Origin: a virus
Direction: 5' to 3' (one strand)
DNA: 34,180 bases
Virus record (IMG/VR): IMGVR_UViG_3300025137_000136
Location: 1-34,180 of that record
Each line of letters begins with the position of its first letter. Positions within the stretch are counted from its first letter, which is position 1. The position numbers and the translations under genes are program-made. A model generated the notes under the pieces. The model ran no database searches. It had not been told where the DNA came from and saw only the letters and a program-made list of their open reading frames with translations. Shown here piece after piece: positions 1-6,946 of the stretch.

Positions 1-435
1 TTTTTTGGAACTGCTGATACTAATTATGAAATAAAAGGTGGTGGAAATTATGGTTATTTAAGTTTAAATGCTCCTATATTACGATTTGATACAGGAGGTA
101 CAGAAAGAATGCGTATAGACACTTCAGGAAACGCAATTTTTGCAGGAAATGTTACAATTCCAGAATATATTTATCATTCTGGAGATGGAGATACTTATTT
201 TCAATTTCCTGCAGCAAATGAGTTTAAATTAGTGGCAGGTGGTAACAATATAATTGCAGGAGATGCTAATGCAGCATATTTATATTATCAAGGTGGTGTA
301 AAATTACAAACTACATCAACAGGTATATCAGTAACAGGTGTATCAGAGTTTGCAGATAATACAGCGGCTATTGCAGGAGGATTAACAACAGGAGATGTTT
401 ATAGAACAGGAGATTTATTAAAAATAGTACACTAA
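1..435 (+). CDS. Tail-fibre-like protein, 3' part
   Basis: The reading frame is open from the first base and ends in TAA at 433-435, so this is the C-terminal 144 residues of a longer protein; the first in-frame ATG at 109 is probably internal. The motif GTERMRIDTSGN is the repeat unit typical of phage fibre and collar-adhesin proteins. The stretch after it (IYHSGDGDTYFQFP) closely matches a segment of the next gene (IRHSGDTNTSFGFP), so the two share a module. The C-terminus GDVYRTGDLLKIVH is a common ending in phage fibre proteins. No S74 chaperone follows, so this fibre does not use the cleavage system of its neighbours. Role in host binding is inferred. Confidence 0.75.
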   Translation, partial: FFGTADTNYEIKGGGNYGYLSLNAPILRFDTGGTERMRIDTSGNAIFAGNVTIPEYIYHSGDGDTYFQFPAANEFKLVAGGNNIIAGDANAAYLYYQGGVKLQTTSTGISVTGVSEFADNTAAIAGGLTTGDVYRTGDLLKIVH

Positions 436-438
436 GAT

Positions 439-2469
439 ATGGCAATAAAGTTTTCACAATTCGTAGTAGAAACAGATAAAGCAAACGTAAATTATTTAGT
501 TGGCTGGGATGGTGCAGAAAACGTACAAATAACTCCTGCCGATTTATTATCTACTTTCGCATCAGGTAGTGGAACGACTGGTTTTATACCTAAATGGACA
601 AGTTCTTCAAACTTAGGAGATAGTATATTAGAAGTTAACAGCGCTTTACCAGATGATGTTTTAATGCCACGATATATAAGGCATTCTGGAGACACTAATA
701 CTTCTTTTGGTTTTCCCAGCAATGATACTTTTGTAGTATCTACAAGCGGAAGCGAAGTAATGCGTGTTACAAGCGCAGGCAGCGTTGGTATCGGAACGAC
801 TAGTCCAGTTTCTAAACTACAAGTAGAAGGAAGTTTTATTTCTAGTGGTATATCACAACTTGGATCTAGTGGTGTTAATGTATATTTAACATCTTCTAGT
901 GCGGGTAATGTTGGTGTTGGTACTAGTAGCCCTAGTGAGAAGTTAGAAGTTGTAGGTAATGTAAAAATAAACGGCACAGGTAATACTCAGTTAATACTTG
1001 AATCAGGTGGCCCATGTGATGTAGATTTGCTTAACGCTCAATCTGAAGCATATCTAAGAACTACAACAGCTCACGATCTATATTTTAGAACCACCAATCT
1101 CAATAGAATGGTTATCAAGGCCGCCGGCAACGTCGGGATCGGGACTACTGCGCCAGGTAATAAACTTCATGTAAATGGAGGTGAAATACAAGTGGTTAAT
1201 GGTCAAACTGGTAAATTATTATTACAAAATTCTAATAATTACCTTTATGGTGATCAAAACGGTGTTGGTATATTTAATGCTAATAATAATTTAAGATTAT
1301 ATACTGTAGGCTCTGAAAGAATGCGTGTTACAAGCGCGGGCAACGTCGGGATCGGTACGACTAGTCCTAGCCATAAGCTGGAGGTAAATGGTAATATTCA
1401 AGCAACAGGCACAGCATTTATTAGTTCTTCATTTGACGCTAATCACTACATGCGTATTGAATCAAACTCATCAGGTGGAATTTTAAAAGGAGCAGATGGT
1501 GGTGTAATTACAACATTAGTAAGAACATATGGCGATTCGTATTTTAACGGCGGCAACGTCGGGATAGGGACGACTACTCCTGATTATAAACTAGAAGTTC
1601 AAGGTGTAATATCAAGCGCTGATGCTGGTTTACAAAAAGCAACTTTTGCAAACGTAGGTAATGATTTAGTTTTAACAGCTAATGCAGACGCAACAAATGC
1701 AACCGCTAATATATTATTTAAAAGTTCTGGAACTGGAGGTGGCGCTGTGAGTGAAAAAATGCGTATTGACTCCGTAGGCAACGTCGGGATTGGGACGGCT
1801 ACTCCAGTAACAAAACTTCACGTAAATTCCAGCAATACTGTTTCTTATATTCACTTAACTAACTCATCTACGGGAGATACAAGCAATGATGGTGTAGATT
1901 TTGGAGTTAATGGTTCGGATGTTTATTTATGGAATAGGGAAAATTCATCTACTATTTTTGGGACTAATGGTACTGAAAGAATGCGTGTTGATAATGCAGG
2001 TAATGTATTGTTTGGAACCACAGGAGTACCTAATGGAACTTCTATTTATGGTGCTGGATTTATTCCAGAAGCTGATGATAGATCTACACTTTTTCTAGCA
2101 ACATCAAGAAGTACAGCAGCAGCTTTAATTATATTTTACAATCCAAATGGAGTTGCTGGAAGTATATCTATAAGTGGTAGCGCAACTGCGTTTAACACTT
2201 CTTCAGATTATAGATTAAAAGAAGATTTACAAGATTTTGCAGGTTTAGATATGGTTTCTAAAATACCTGTTTATGACTTTAAATGGAAAACAGATGAAAG
2301 CAGAAGTTATGGAGTTATGGCTCACGAACTGCAGGAAGTTTTACCTGATGCAGTAACAGGAGAAAAAGATGCAGAAGAAATGCAAGGTGTAGATTACAGT
2401 AAAATAGTACCAATCTTAATCAAATCAATACAAGAGTTAAAAGCAGAAATAGAATTATTAAAACAATAA
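439..2469 (+). CDS. Tail fibre with repeats and C-terminal S74 self-cleaving chaperone
   Basis: 676 residues, starting 3 bases after the previous stop. The N-terminus (MAIKFSQF...DKANVNYLVGWDG) looks like a virion-attachment domain. The middle has about seven copies of the unit MRVTSAGNVGIGTTSP followed by KLEVNG, expected to form a trimeric beta fibre. The last 88 residues are a Peptidase_S74 (chaperone of endosialidase) domain. Ser589 and Lys594 in SDYRLK have the i/i+5 spacing of the known catalytic dyad, so the chaperone should assist trimerisation and then cut itself off. The tail ends in a coiled coil. It probably sets host recognition on the cell surface. Some repeat copies have much more GC-rich codons than the rest of the gene. 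Confidence 0.9.
   Translation: MAIKFSQFVVETDKANVNYLVGWDGAENVQITPADLLSTFASGSGTTGFIPKWTSSSNLGDSILEVNSALPDDVLMPRYIRHSGDTNTSFGFPSNDTFVVSTSGSEVMRVTSAGSVGIGTTSPVSKLQVEGSFISSGISQLGSSGVNVYLTSSSAGNVGVGTSSPSEKLEVVGNVKINGTGNTQLILESGGPCDVDLLNAQSEAYLRTTTAHDLYFRTTNLNRMVIKAAGNVGIGTTAPGNKLHVNGGEIQVVNGQTGKLLLQNSNNYLYGDQNGVGIFNANNNLRLYTVGSERMRVTSAGNVGIGTTSPSHKLEVNGNIQATGTAFISSSFDANHYMRIESNSSGGILKGADGGVITTLVRTYGDSYFNGGNVGIGTTTPDYKLEVQGVISSADAGLQKATFANVGNDLVLTANADATNATANILFKSSGTGGGAVSEKMRIDSVGNVGIGTATPVTKLHVNSSNTVSYIHLTNSSTGDTSNDGVDFGVNGSDVYLWNRENSSTIFGTNGTERMRVDNAGNVLFGTTGVPNGTSIYGAGFIPEADDRSTLFLATSRSTAAALIIFYNPNGVAGSISISGSATAFNTSSDYRLKEDLQDFAGLDMVSKIPVYDFKWKTDESRSYGVMAHELQEVLPDAVTGEKDAEEMQGVDYSKIVPILIKSIQELKAEIELLKQ
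758..2015 (+). repeat. Degenerate fibre repeats (GNVGIGT units)
   Basis: About seven units occur near 770, 905, 1120, 1330, 1550, 1770 and 1990. Several share long exact DNA words: GGCAACGTCGGGAT recurs near 1127, 1340, 1552 and 1778, and ATGCGTGTTACAAGCGC occurs near 762 and 1321. These copies use GC-rich codons although the surrounding coding sequence is AT-rich. Confidence 0.8.
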
Positions 2470-2478
2470 ACAAATAAG

Positions 2479-2796
2479 ATGGCACATAAAATAAGTGAAG
2501 CAACAGAGGTTAAATTAGATGTTAAAACAATAGCAATTATTGTAGGATTTTCTATTTCTCTAGCGACAACTTATATAACGCTTTCAGCTGCAGTATCTAA
2601 AAATACCGAAGATGTTGTTGCTTTAAAAGAAAATTCTGTAAATCCAATAGAGTTTCAGTACAAAGACGAACTAGTAAGATCAACAGTAAAAAGATTAGAG
2701 GAAAAGCAAGATGTGTTGGGAGATGATATAAGTGAGATAAAAGATCAGCTAGCTAAAATTGACGAAAGACTTTATCAAATAAGCAAAGGTAGATGA
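2479..2796 (+). CDS. Membrane-anchored coiled-coil protein of the lysis block
   Basis: 105 residues. A single hydrophobic segment (about residues 19-40, TIAIIVGFSISLATTYITL) is followed by a charged helical region with heptad character from about 65 to the end (VKRLEEKQDVLGDDISEIKDQL). This is the architecture of an inner-membrane anchor with a coiled coil on one side. It starts 9 bases after the fibre gene and overlaps the next gene by ATGA. Inner-membrane spanins share this shape, so an i-spanin-like role is possible, but I see no family-specific motif and the topology is a guess. Confidence 0.7.
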   Translation: MAHKISEATEVKLDVKTIAIIVGFSISLATTYITLSAAVSKNTEDVVALKENSVNPIEFQYKDELVRSTVKRLEEKQDVLGDDISEIKDQLAKIDERLYQISKGR

Positions 2797-3116
2797 GATC
2801 TGCAATAATTATTTTTTTTATAACATGTTTTAGTTTTGGCCAAACTGATATAGAAATAATACAATTTAGCGCTTCGTTTGTAAAAGATAACGAAGTTTCA
2901 CTAAAAAAATTCAAATATCAGACTAAAACTATTTACATGTCTGAGAACCCAGATAAATTCAAAAAACATAAACTCAAATACATACCTACTATTATATTAT
3001 TATATAATGGAAATGAGTATCACAGAGTAGAATCAGGGATATCATTAAAATTACCCGAGGACACAATCAATCAAATTGAAGATAAAATTGATGAAATAAT
3101 CGAAAGTAAATTTTAA
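2793..3116 (+). CDS. Secreted thioredoxin-fold protein lacking the CxxC site
   Basis: 107 residues. Residues 1-17 (MRSAIIIFFITCFSFGQ) are a signal peptide ending in the FGQ typical of flavobacterial Sec signals. The mature part runs IEIIQFSASF, then ENPDKFKKHKLKYIPTIILLYNGNE. Tyr-Ile-Pro-Thr at 63-66, followed by a strand and NGNE, is the cis-proline loop of thioredoxins. The place where WCxxC would lie reads FSASFVKDNE, with no cysteine, so redox activity is not expected; the only cysteine is in the signal peptide. It is coupled by ATGA to the gene before and sits in the envelope/lysis block. It may be a periplasmic binding or chaperone module. The fold call is moderately sure, the role unknown. 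Confidence 0.65.
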   Translation: MRSAIIIFFITCFSFGQTDIEIIQFSASFVKDNEVSLKKFKYQTKTIYMSENPDKFKKHKLKYIPTIILLYNGNEYHRVESGISLKLPEDTINQIEDKIDEIIESKF

Positions 3117-3123
3117 AGATAAT

Positions 3124-4299
3124 ATGAAACAAATTACAACTATTATATTAGTTCTAGGATTATGCTGGAACTTAAATTCTCAAAACAAAAAAGATAATAT
3201 ATTTAAAAAGTTATTTAAATATAGTACTTTGTATGTCGCTGGCGATATAGATAATCCAAAAGAAAATGTAAAAAATTATTTTGTAAGAACAAATCCTGAT
3301 GGTAATTTGTATGCTCCACCTATAGTTGTGGATGGTACTGATTATTATAATTTCGATTACCGCTACGGCATTGGTATACGCAAACTTGCACGATTTGATT
3401 ATGAAATTAAAAGTAAACATTATTACGATGGCACAGAAAATAACATTGGATTATCCGCAACCAACTCTCCTGTAAACGGGTTGGAATATACTTTTCATTA
3501 TGAAAAAGAAAGATCAAGAGATGAAGTGTTTACTAATCATAGATATTTTTTAAAACACAGCGGTAAACACCATGTTGTAAAATTAGAAAGCAGAAAACAA
3601 GGTAGGGTTGATTTTAATTATAAAGCAGCAGAAATTAAAGCTAAACTTCCAATTGGAAAAAAATTTAGCATTTCAGCCGGAGCCATCTACAGGACTCACA
3701 CTCGCCCCTATGGATACAACCCAGTGGAAATATGGTTAAATGAAACTGACGAAAACGGCTGGCCAGTTAACCCCTGGTACTCTTTAGGTTTTGATTATGG
3801 GTATGATGATATATATTACACTCAGGAAGACGAAAGTGGAAATGAAATATCCGACTGGTACTGGATTAATCCGGAAGGAGAAGTAATTGCTAATACAGAT
3901 TTAGAATTTAGAAATACAGTTTTTGCGGATTTAATGAATAGGTATAATCAAGAAATATGGAATGATCTTGATGCCTTTGGAGTAGTAAGTCCAATTATAA
4001 GTTTTGATGTATACCATTATAAAAGAAATTTTTGGCTACATGCATTCGGATCATACTTACTACCTTATCATAAGTACGTTAAAGGAGATTTAGATTTTAG
4101 CTATTTAAATAGAAACAACTGGGGCTTAGGAGGATTAATTGAAGACGCTGATCTTGAGCAGTGGAAAGACTATCAAGCAGGAATTTCTTTAGGGTGGAAA
4201 TTATCAAAAAGTTTAGGTATATTTGTTGAAACCGAATATACAAAGTTTTGGGATTCTGAAATATATCAATCGTCTATTGGGTTTAACATTAGACTGTAA
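3124..4299 (+). CDS. Predicted outer-membrane beta-barrel protein
   Basis: 391 residues. A signal peptide (residues 1-20, ending LNSQ) is followed by alternating amphipathic segments rich in Tyr, Trp and Phe, such as YYNFDYRYGIGIRK, LEYTFHYEKERS, KFSISAGAIYRTHTRP, AGISLGWKLSKSLGIFVETEY and the final SSIGFNIRL. That pattern and a terminal strand ending in a hydrophobic residue are characteristic of outer-membrane barrels. It does not resemble a TonB receptor or a lipase that I know. It lies between a secreted thioredoxin-fold protein and lysis genes, and overlaps the next gene by one base (TAATG). It could disrupt or mask the outer membrane, or block re-infection; these roles are inference. 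Confidence 0.65.
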   Translation: MKQITTIILVLGLCWNLNSQNKKDNIFKKLFKYSTLYVAGDIDNPKENVKNYFVRTNPDGNLYAPPIVVDGTDYYNFDYRYGIGIRKLARFDYEIKSKHYYDGTENNIGLSATNSPVNGLEYTFHYEKERSRDEVFTNHRYFLKHSGKHHVVKLESRKQGRVDFNYKAAEIKAKLPIGKKFSISAGAIYRTHTRPYGYNPVEIWLNETDENGWPVNPWYSLGFDYGYDDIYYTQEDESGNEISDWYWINPEGEVIANTDLEFRNTVFADLMNRYNQEIWNDLDAFGVVSPIISFDVYHYKRNFWLHAFGSYLLPYHKYVKGDLDFSYLNRNNWGLGGLIEDADLEQWKDYQAGISLGWKLSKSLGIFVETEYTKFWDSEIYQSSIGFNIRL

Positions 4300-4529
4300 T
4301 GAATAAGATTCCTAAAGACAAGTTATTGCACTTTTTTTGGGGAGGTATAAGCGCCTTTCCTCTTATATATATATTCTCTATTTACGGATTTATTTTTTCA
4401 CTAACTTTGTACGCAGCAAAGGAGATTGTTTATGACTGGTATATGAATAAAGGTAATCCTGAATTTATGGATTTTGTATATTCTAGTGTACCAGCAGTAT
4501 TTTATTTAACATTAAAATTAAATTTATGA
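4299..4529 (+). CDS. Small VanZ-like membrane protein
   Basis: 76 residues. It begins MNKIPKDKLLHFFWGG; the KDKLLHF...G pattern, with a later AKEIVYDWYMNKGNPEFMDFVYSS, matches a small phage membrane family that resembles part of VanZ. Two hydrophobic stretches (about 12-38 and 58-74) suggest two membrane helices. The gene overlaps both neighbours (TAATG before, ATGA after), directly ahead of the peptidase, so a holin-like or accessory lysis role is plausible. The family's biochemical function is unknown to me. Confidence 0.6.
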   Translation: MNKIPKDKLLHFFWGGISAFPLIYIFSIYGFIFSLTLYAAKEIVYDWYMNKGNPEFMDFVYSSVPAVFYLTLKLNL

Positions 4530-4987
4530 AAGCAATAAGCGACCACATAACGTACGCAGAGGCAATACATTCAAATACAGCTAAAAGAAAAGGTATTGAC
4601 AACACGCCTAATCCTACTCAAATAGCAGCAATGATAACTGTAGCTGAAATGGTATTTGAACCTTTAAGGAAATGGGCAAATGGTGCTATTAAAGTTAATT
4701 CATTTTTTAGGTCTTCATCTTTAAATGAAGCTATTGGCGGAGTAAGTTCTAGCCAGCACTGTAAAGGTGAGGCAATTGACTTAGACGATGTGTATGGGAA
4801 TAAAAGCAACGCAGAAATGTTTATGTACATAAGAGAAAACTTAAATTTCGATCAATTAATTTGGGAGTTTGGAACAGATATGAATCCAAATTGGATACAT
4901 GTATCATACGTGGATAAAGATCAAAATAGAAATAGATGTTTACGAGCATATAAAGAAGATGGCAAAACAAAATATAAAACTATATGA
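4526..4987 (+). CDS. Peptidase M15 endolysin (zinc D-Ala-D-Ala carboxy/endopeptidase-like)
   Basis: 153 residues, one catalytic domain with no obvious wall-binding domain or signal peptide. The zinc motif SxHxxGxAxD is seen as SQHCKGEAID, giving His78 and Asp85; the third ligand is His125 in WIHVSY, and Glu114 in LIWEFG is in the place of the general base. VNSFFRS at 57-63 is the usual upstream family motif. It should cut the peptide part of peptidoglycan at lysis after passing the inner membrane through a holin. It is coupled by ATGA on both sides to membrane-protein genes, which fits a lysis cassette. Confidence 0.9.
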   Translation: MKAISDHITYAEAIHSNTAKRKGIDNTPNPTQIAAMITVAEMVFEPLRKWANGAIKVNSFFRSSSLNEAIGGVSSSQHCKGEAIDLDDVYGNKSNAEMFMYIRENLNFDQLIWEFGTDMNPNWIHVSYVDKDQNRNRCLRAYKEDGKTKYKTI

Positions 4988-5418
4988 GTAAAAAGAAATC
5001 TTTCAAAGATACAAAGGTTGGCCAATTTCTTACTAACGCAGCCCCAGCCTTACTGGGAAGCATAGGAGATGTTTTGCCTAACCAAGGTGTGCTTGGTGTA
5101 GTAAAAAATTTAATTGAAAAAGACGAAGTTATGCCTGCTAAAGATAAAGAAGAGGCAATGAAACTTTTAGAAATAGATATAATTGAAATGCAAGAAGTGT
5201 CTAAAAGATGGCAAGCCGATATGAGTTCAAGCGGCACTTGGTTAACAAAAAATGTACGACCAATTACATTGTGTTTTTTTTCTTTTTCTTATGTTGTTGG
5301 TTGGTATTGTGGATATGATCTTACTAGTATACAATCAGTGGTTTCAATAATAATTGCTTCATATTTCGGAAGTCGTGGAATTGAAAAAGTAATGGGAAAT
5401 AATAAACACAAACAATAA
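4984..5418 (+). CDS. Holin-like membrane protein (3TM holin family type)
   Basis: 144 residues. An N-terminal helical part is followed by the conserved RWQADMSSSGTWLTKNVRP (about 75-93), then two hydrophobic segments (about 94-110 and 114-130) and a lysine-rich tail. The WLTKNVRP motif just before the membrane segments is typical of the phage holin_3TMs family. It overlaps the endolysin by ATGA and the next small gene by one base. Function as the pore that releases the endolysin is inferred from family and position. Confidence 0.7.
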   Translation: MSKKKSFKDTKVGQFLTNAAPALLGSIGDVLPNQGVLGVVKNLIEKDEVMPAKDKEEAMKLLEIDIIEMQEVSKRWQADMSSSGTWLTKNVRPITLCFFSFSYVVGWYCGYDLTSIQSVVSIIIASYFGSRGIEKVMGNNKHKQ

Positions 5419-5573
5419 TGGCAAAAAAAGGAAGAACAAAAGAAAATAAAATATGCCCTTCTGGAATAGCTTGGGCAAAAAGAACTTTCGACAGATACCC
5501 ATCGGCTTATGCAAATATGGCTGCGAGTAAATATTGTAAAGATCCTAACTATGCAAAAAAAAGTAAAAAATGA
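5418..5573 (+). CDS. Small basic phage protein, FDxYPSAYAN type
   Basis: 51 residues, found by reading the gap between longer genes. The start ATG shares a base with the stop before it (TAATG). The core is WAKRTFDRYPSAYANMAASK, followed by YCKDPNYAKK. The FDxYPSAYAN motif is, from memory, a signature of a widespread small protein of marine phages; its function is not known to me. It has two cysteines and about 30% Lys plus Arg. The motif and the overlap on both sides make it a real gene. A DNA-binding or virion role is speculation. Confidence 0.75.
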   Translation: MAKKGRTKENKICPSGIAWAKRTFDRYPSAYANMAASKYCKDPNYAKKSKK

Positions 5574-5689
5574 TAGATAAAAAAAAACTTAGAACTATTT
5601 CTGCAGAATTAAAAAAAGCCTCTGCGCTTCACAAAGGACAGGCGGTTAAAATTGATAAGATGCTTAAATCTCTTAATAAAAAAAAATAA
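5570..5689 (+). CDS. Tiny lysine-rich protein
   Basis: 39 residues, beginning MIDKKKLRTISAELKKASAL and ending KMLKSLNKKK. It overlaps the previous gene by ATGA, like most genes here, which supports translation. It is predicted helical and strongly basic. Short helical proteins with ASxLHKGQA and KxLKSL elements occur beside the FDxYPSAYAN protein in related marine phages as I recall; no function is known to me. Confidence 0.6.
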   Translation: MIDKKKLRTISAELKKASALHKGQAVKIDKMLKSLNKKK

Positions 5690-5714
5690 TAAATAACAAG
5701 TAAAAAAATAAATC

Positions 5715-6050
5715 ATGAAAACAAAAAAAACTATGCTTAGTGCTGTACAAAAAGTCAAAATGGCAATGGGCAAAATGCTACCAAAATTAAGTAAGCCGTC
5801 TTTAAACGCAGGTTTTGAAAAACTTCCCGAATCAGTACAAAATAAAATGATGAAAGTCAAAAAGGCTAAAATGGTAACGGCTACAAAAAAAAAACAAAAT
5901 CCATACCCACCTAACACAGCCGCTCATAAAGCTTTTAATGAAAGAGCAAAAAATTCTAGAAAGGAACTTCAGGCAAATTTAGACAAAATGGCAACAAAAA
6001 AGGGGAGAGAACAAGCAAAAAAGGAAGCAGCAAAAAAGAAAAAAATATAA
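5715..6050 (+). CDS. Lysine-rich protein of unknown function
   Basis: 111 residues with about 30% lysine and almost no acidic clusters; the first 60 residues are also rich in methionine and the C-terminus is a run of KK/AKK. The ATG at 5715 follows an A-rich leader 25 bases after the previous stop. It ends overlapping the next gene by one base. Composition suggests nucleic-acid binding, possibly as an internal DNA-condensing protein, but no domain is recognised. Confidence 0.65.
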   Translation: MKTKKTMLSAVQKVKMAMGKMLPKLSKPSLNAGFEKLPESVQNKMMKVKKAKMVTATKKKQNPYPPNTAAHKAFNERAKNSRKELQANLDKMATKKGREQAKKEAAKKKKI

Positions 6051-6415
6051 TGGCTTTTAACTTTAAAAATATTTATGAGGTTTTCGGACACAACAAACAA
6101 TACTCTAATGGGGATAGAATTGTTGTAGAAAAAAAAATGTCTAAAAATGTTTTAGGTCAAATAAATCCAAACGGTGTTATTGAAATAAATAAAGACGCAA
6201 CACCGGCAAACAAACGTAGAGCTGTAAAGCATGAGCAAGTACATCTTGATCAAATTAGATTAGGGTTGTTACATTTCGATCACAACAACTATCATTATCG
6301 AGAAAGTATTACATCGCCAATACAGCGTATACCGAGTAGTAAAATTAACACCTATGACAGAACACTGCCATGGGAAATACAAGCGCATAATGGGGGAATT
6401 AAAAAATTGGGTTAA
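6050..6415 (+). CDS. Small putative zinc metallopeptidase (HEQVH)
   Basis: 121 residues. KRRAVKHEQVHLDQIR gives a perfect HExxH zinc motif (His61, Glu62, His65). A glutamate in LPWEIQAH (Glu109), 44 residues downstream, is a good third ligand, as in gluzincins. The N-terminal part (GDRIVVEKKMSKNVLGQINPNGVIEINKD) looks like two or three strands. There is no signal peptide, so it would act in the cytoplasm or the particle. Its place among small basic proteins and before fibres gives no clear substrate; head maturation or an anti-host role are both possible. The motif is clear, the activity unproven. Confidence 0.65.
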   Translation: MAFNFKNIYEVFGHNKQYSNGDRIVVEKKMSKNVLGQINPNGVIEINKDATPANKRRAVKHEQVHLDQIRLGLLHFDHNNYHYRESITSPIQRIPSSKINTYDRTLPWEIQAHNGGIKKLG

Positions 6416-6626
6416 ACAAAAATGGGTTCGCATTGGTACTGATGGAAAAATCAAAGGGCCTTGCGGTTCTTCTAAAAATAAAAAGAATCCTGATAGATGC
6501 TTGCCATTAGCTAAAGCAAGAAGATTAAGCAAAAAACAATTAGCGGCAACAGCTAAGAAAAAAAAGACACAAGGCAAAAGCCGTCAATTTGTTTCAAATA
6601 CTAAAGCTGTACGAGCAAAAAAATAA
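6390..6626 (+). CDS. Small basic conserved protein (resembles DUF5872)
   Basis: 78 residues from ATG 6390 (MGELKNWVKQKWVRIG), which overlaps the previous gene by 26 bases; an in-frame ATG at 6354 would overlap by 62 bases and is less likely. The core KWVRIGTDGKIKGPCGSS, then NPDRCLPLAKARRLSKKQ and AATAKKKK, has the two-cysteine layout (PCG...CLP.AKA) I associate with the DUF5872 family found in marine phages and large viruses. The family has no known function. The family name is from memory and should be treated as tentative. Confidence 0.65.
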   Translation: MGELKNWVKQKWVRIGTDGKIKGPCGSSKNKKNPDRCLPLAKARRLSKKQLAATAKKKKTQGKSRQFVSNTKAVRAKK

Positions 6627-6633
6627 ATTAATT

Positions 6634-6924
6634 ATGGCTATTAAAAAAAACATGTCTTGCAATAAAGTAAGACCCTCAACAAGGCCAGGTAAAAAGAAAA
6701 TGGTTAAAGCTTGTGAGGGTGGCAGAGAGAAACTAATTCACTTTGGAGCTAAAGGTTATGGTCATAACTATTCAGCAGCAGCAAGAAAAAGTTTTAGAGC
6801 TAGACATAAGTGTGGTACAGCAAAATCAAAACTAACTGCTAGATACTGGGCATGCAAAAAATTATGGGCAGGTAAAGGTGGAAGCACAAAGTCTTCCCCT
6901 AAAAATAAACAAGGAAAATATTAG
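6634..6924 (+). CDS. Small Cys/Arg-rich conserved phage protein
   Basis: 96 residues from ATG 6634; an upstream in-frame ATG at 6589 lies inside the previous gene and is rejected. The core is EKLIHFGAKGYGH, then ARKSFRARHKCGTAKSKLT and ARYWACKKLW. The SFRARHxC...ARYWxCK signature recurs in many marine phages, where I know of no function. Four cysteines (at MSCNK, KACEG, HKCG and WACK) could bind a metal, giving a small zinc-ribbon-like fold; this is inference. Confidence 0.7.
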   Translation: MAIKKNMSCNKVRPSTRPGKKKMVKACEGGREKLIHFGAKGYGHNYSAAARKSFRARHKCGTAKSKLTARYWACKKLWAGKGGSTKSSPKNKQGKY

Positions 6925-6932
6925 TATCTTTG
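6925..6932 (+). promoter_or_regulatory. Putative Bacteroidetes-type promoter box TATCTTTG
   Basis: TATCTTTG matches the Bacteroidetes -7 consensus TAnnTTTG and lies 31 bases before the ATG at 6964, straight after a gene ends. No clear TTG at the -33 position is seen. It probably drives the duplicated fibre genes. Confidence 0.6.
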
Positions 6933-6946
6933 TAAAATAAAGAAAA

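Noticed and set aside
492-977. Minus-strand open frame of 161 codons within the fibre gene
   Set aside because: It lies wholly inside a well-supported + strand gene, its sequence mirrors the repeats there, and it has no recognisable domain.
1901-2098. Short + strand open frame inside the fibre gene
   Set aside because: It is out of frame with the S74 fibre, which has continuous domain support across this region.
4402-4409. TAACTTTG box inside the VanZ-like gene
   Set aside because: It fits the promoter consensus but lies within coding sequence that encodes a predicted membrane helix, so chance occurrence is likely. An internal promoter for the endolysin is possible but unsupported.
6354-6389. 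Upstream ATG for the DUF5872-like gene
   Set aside because: It would lengthen the overlap with the metallopeptidase-like gene to 62 bases, and the added residues do not resemble the family start.
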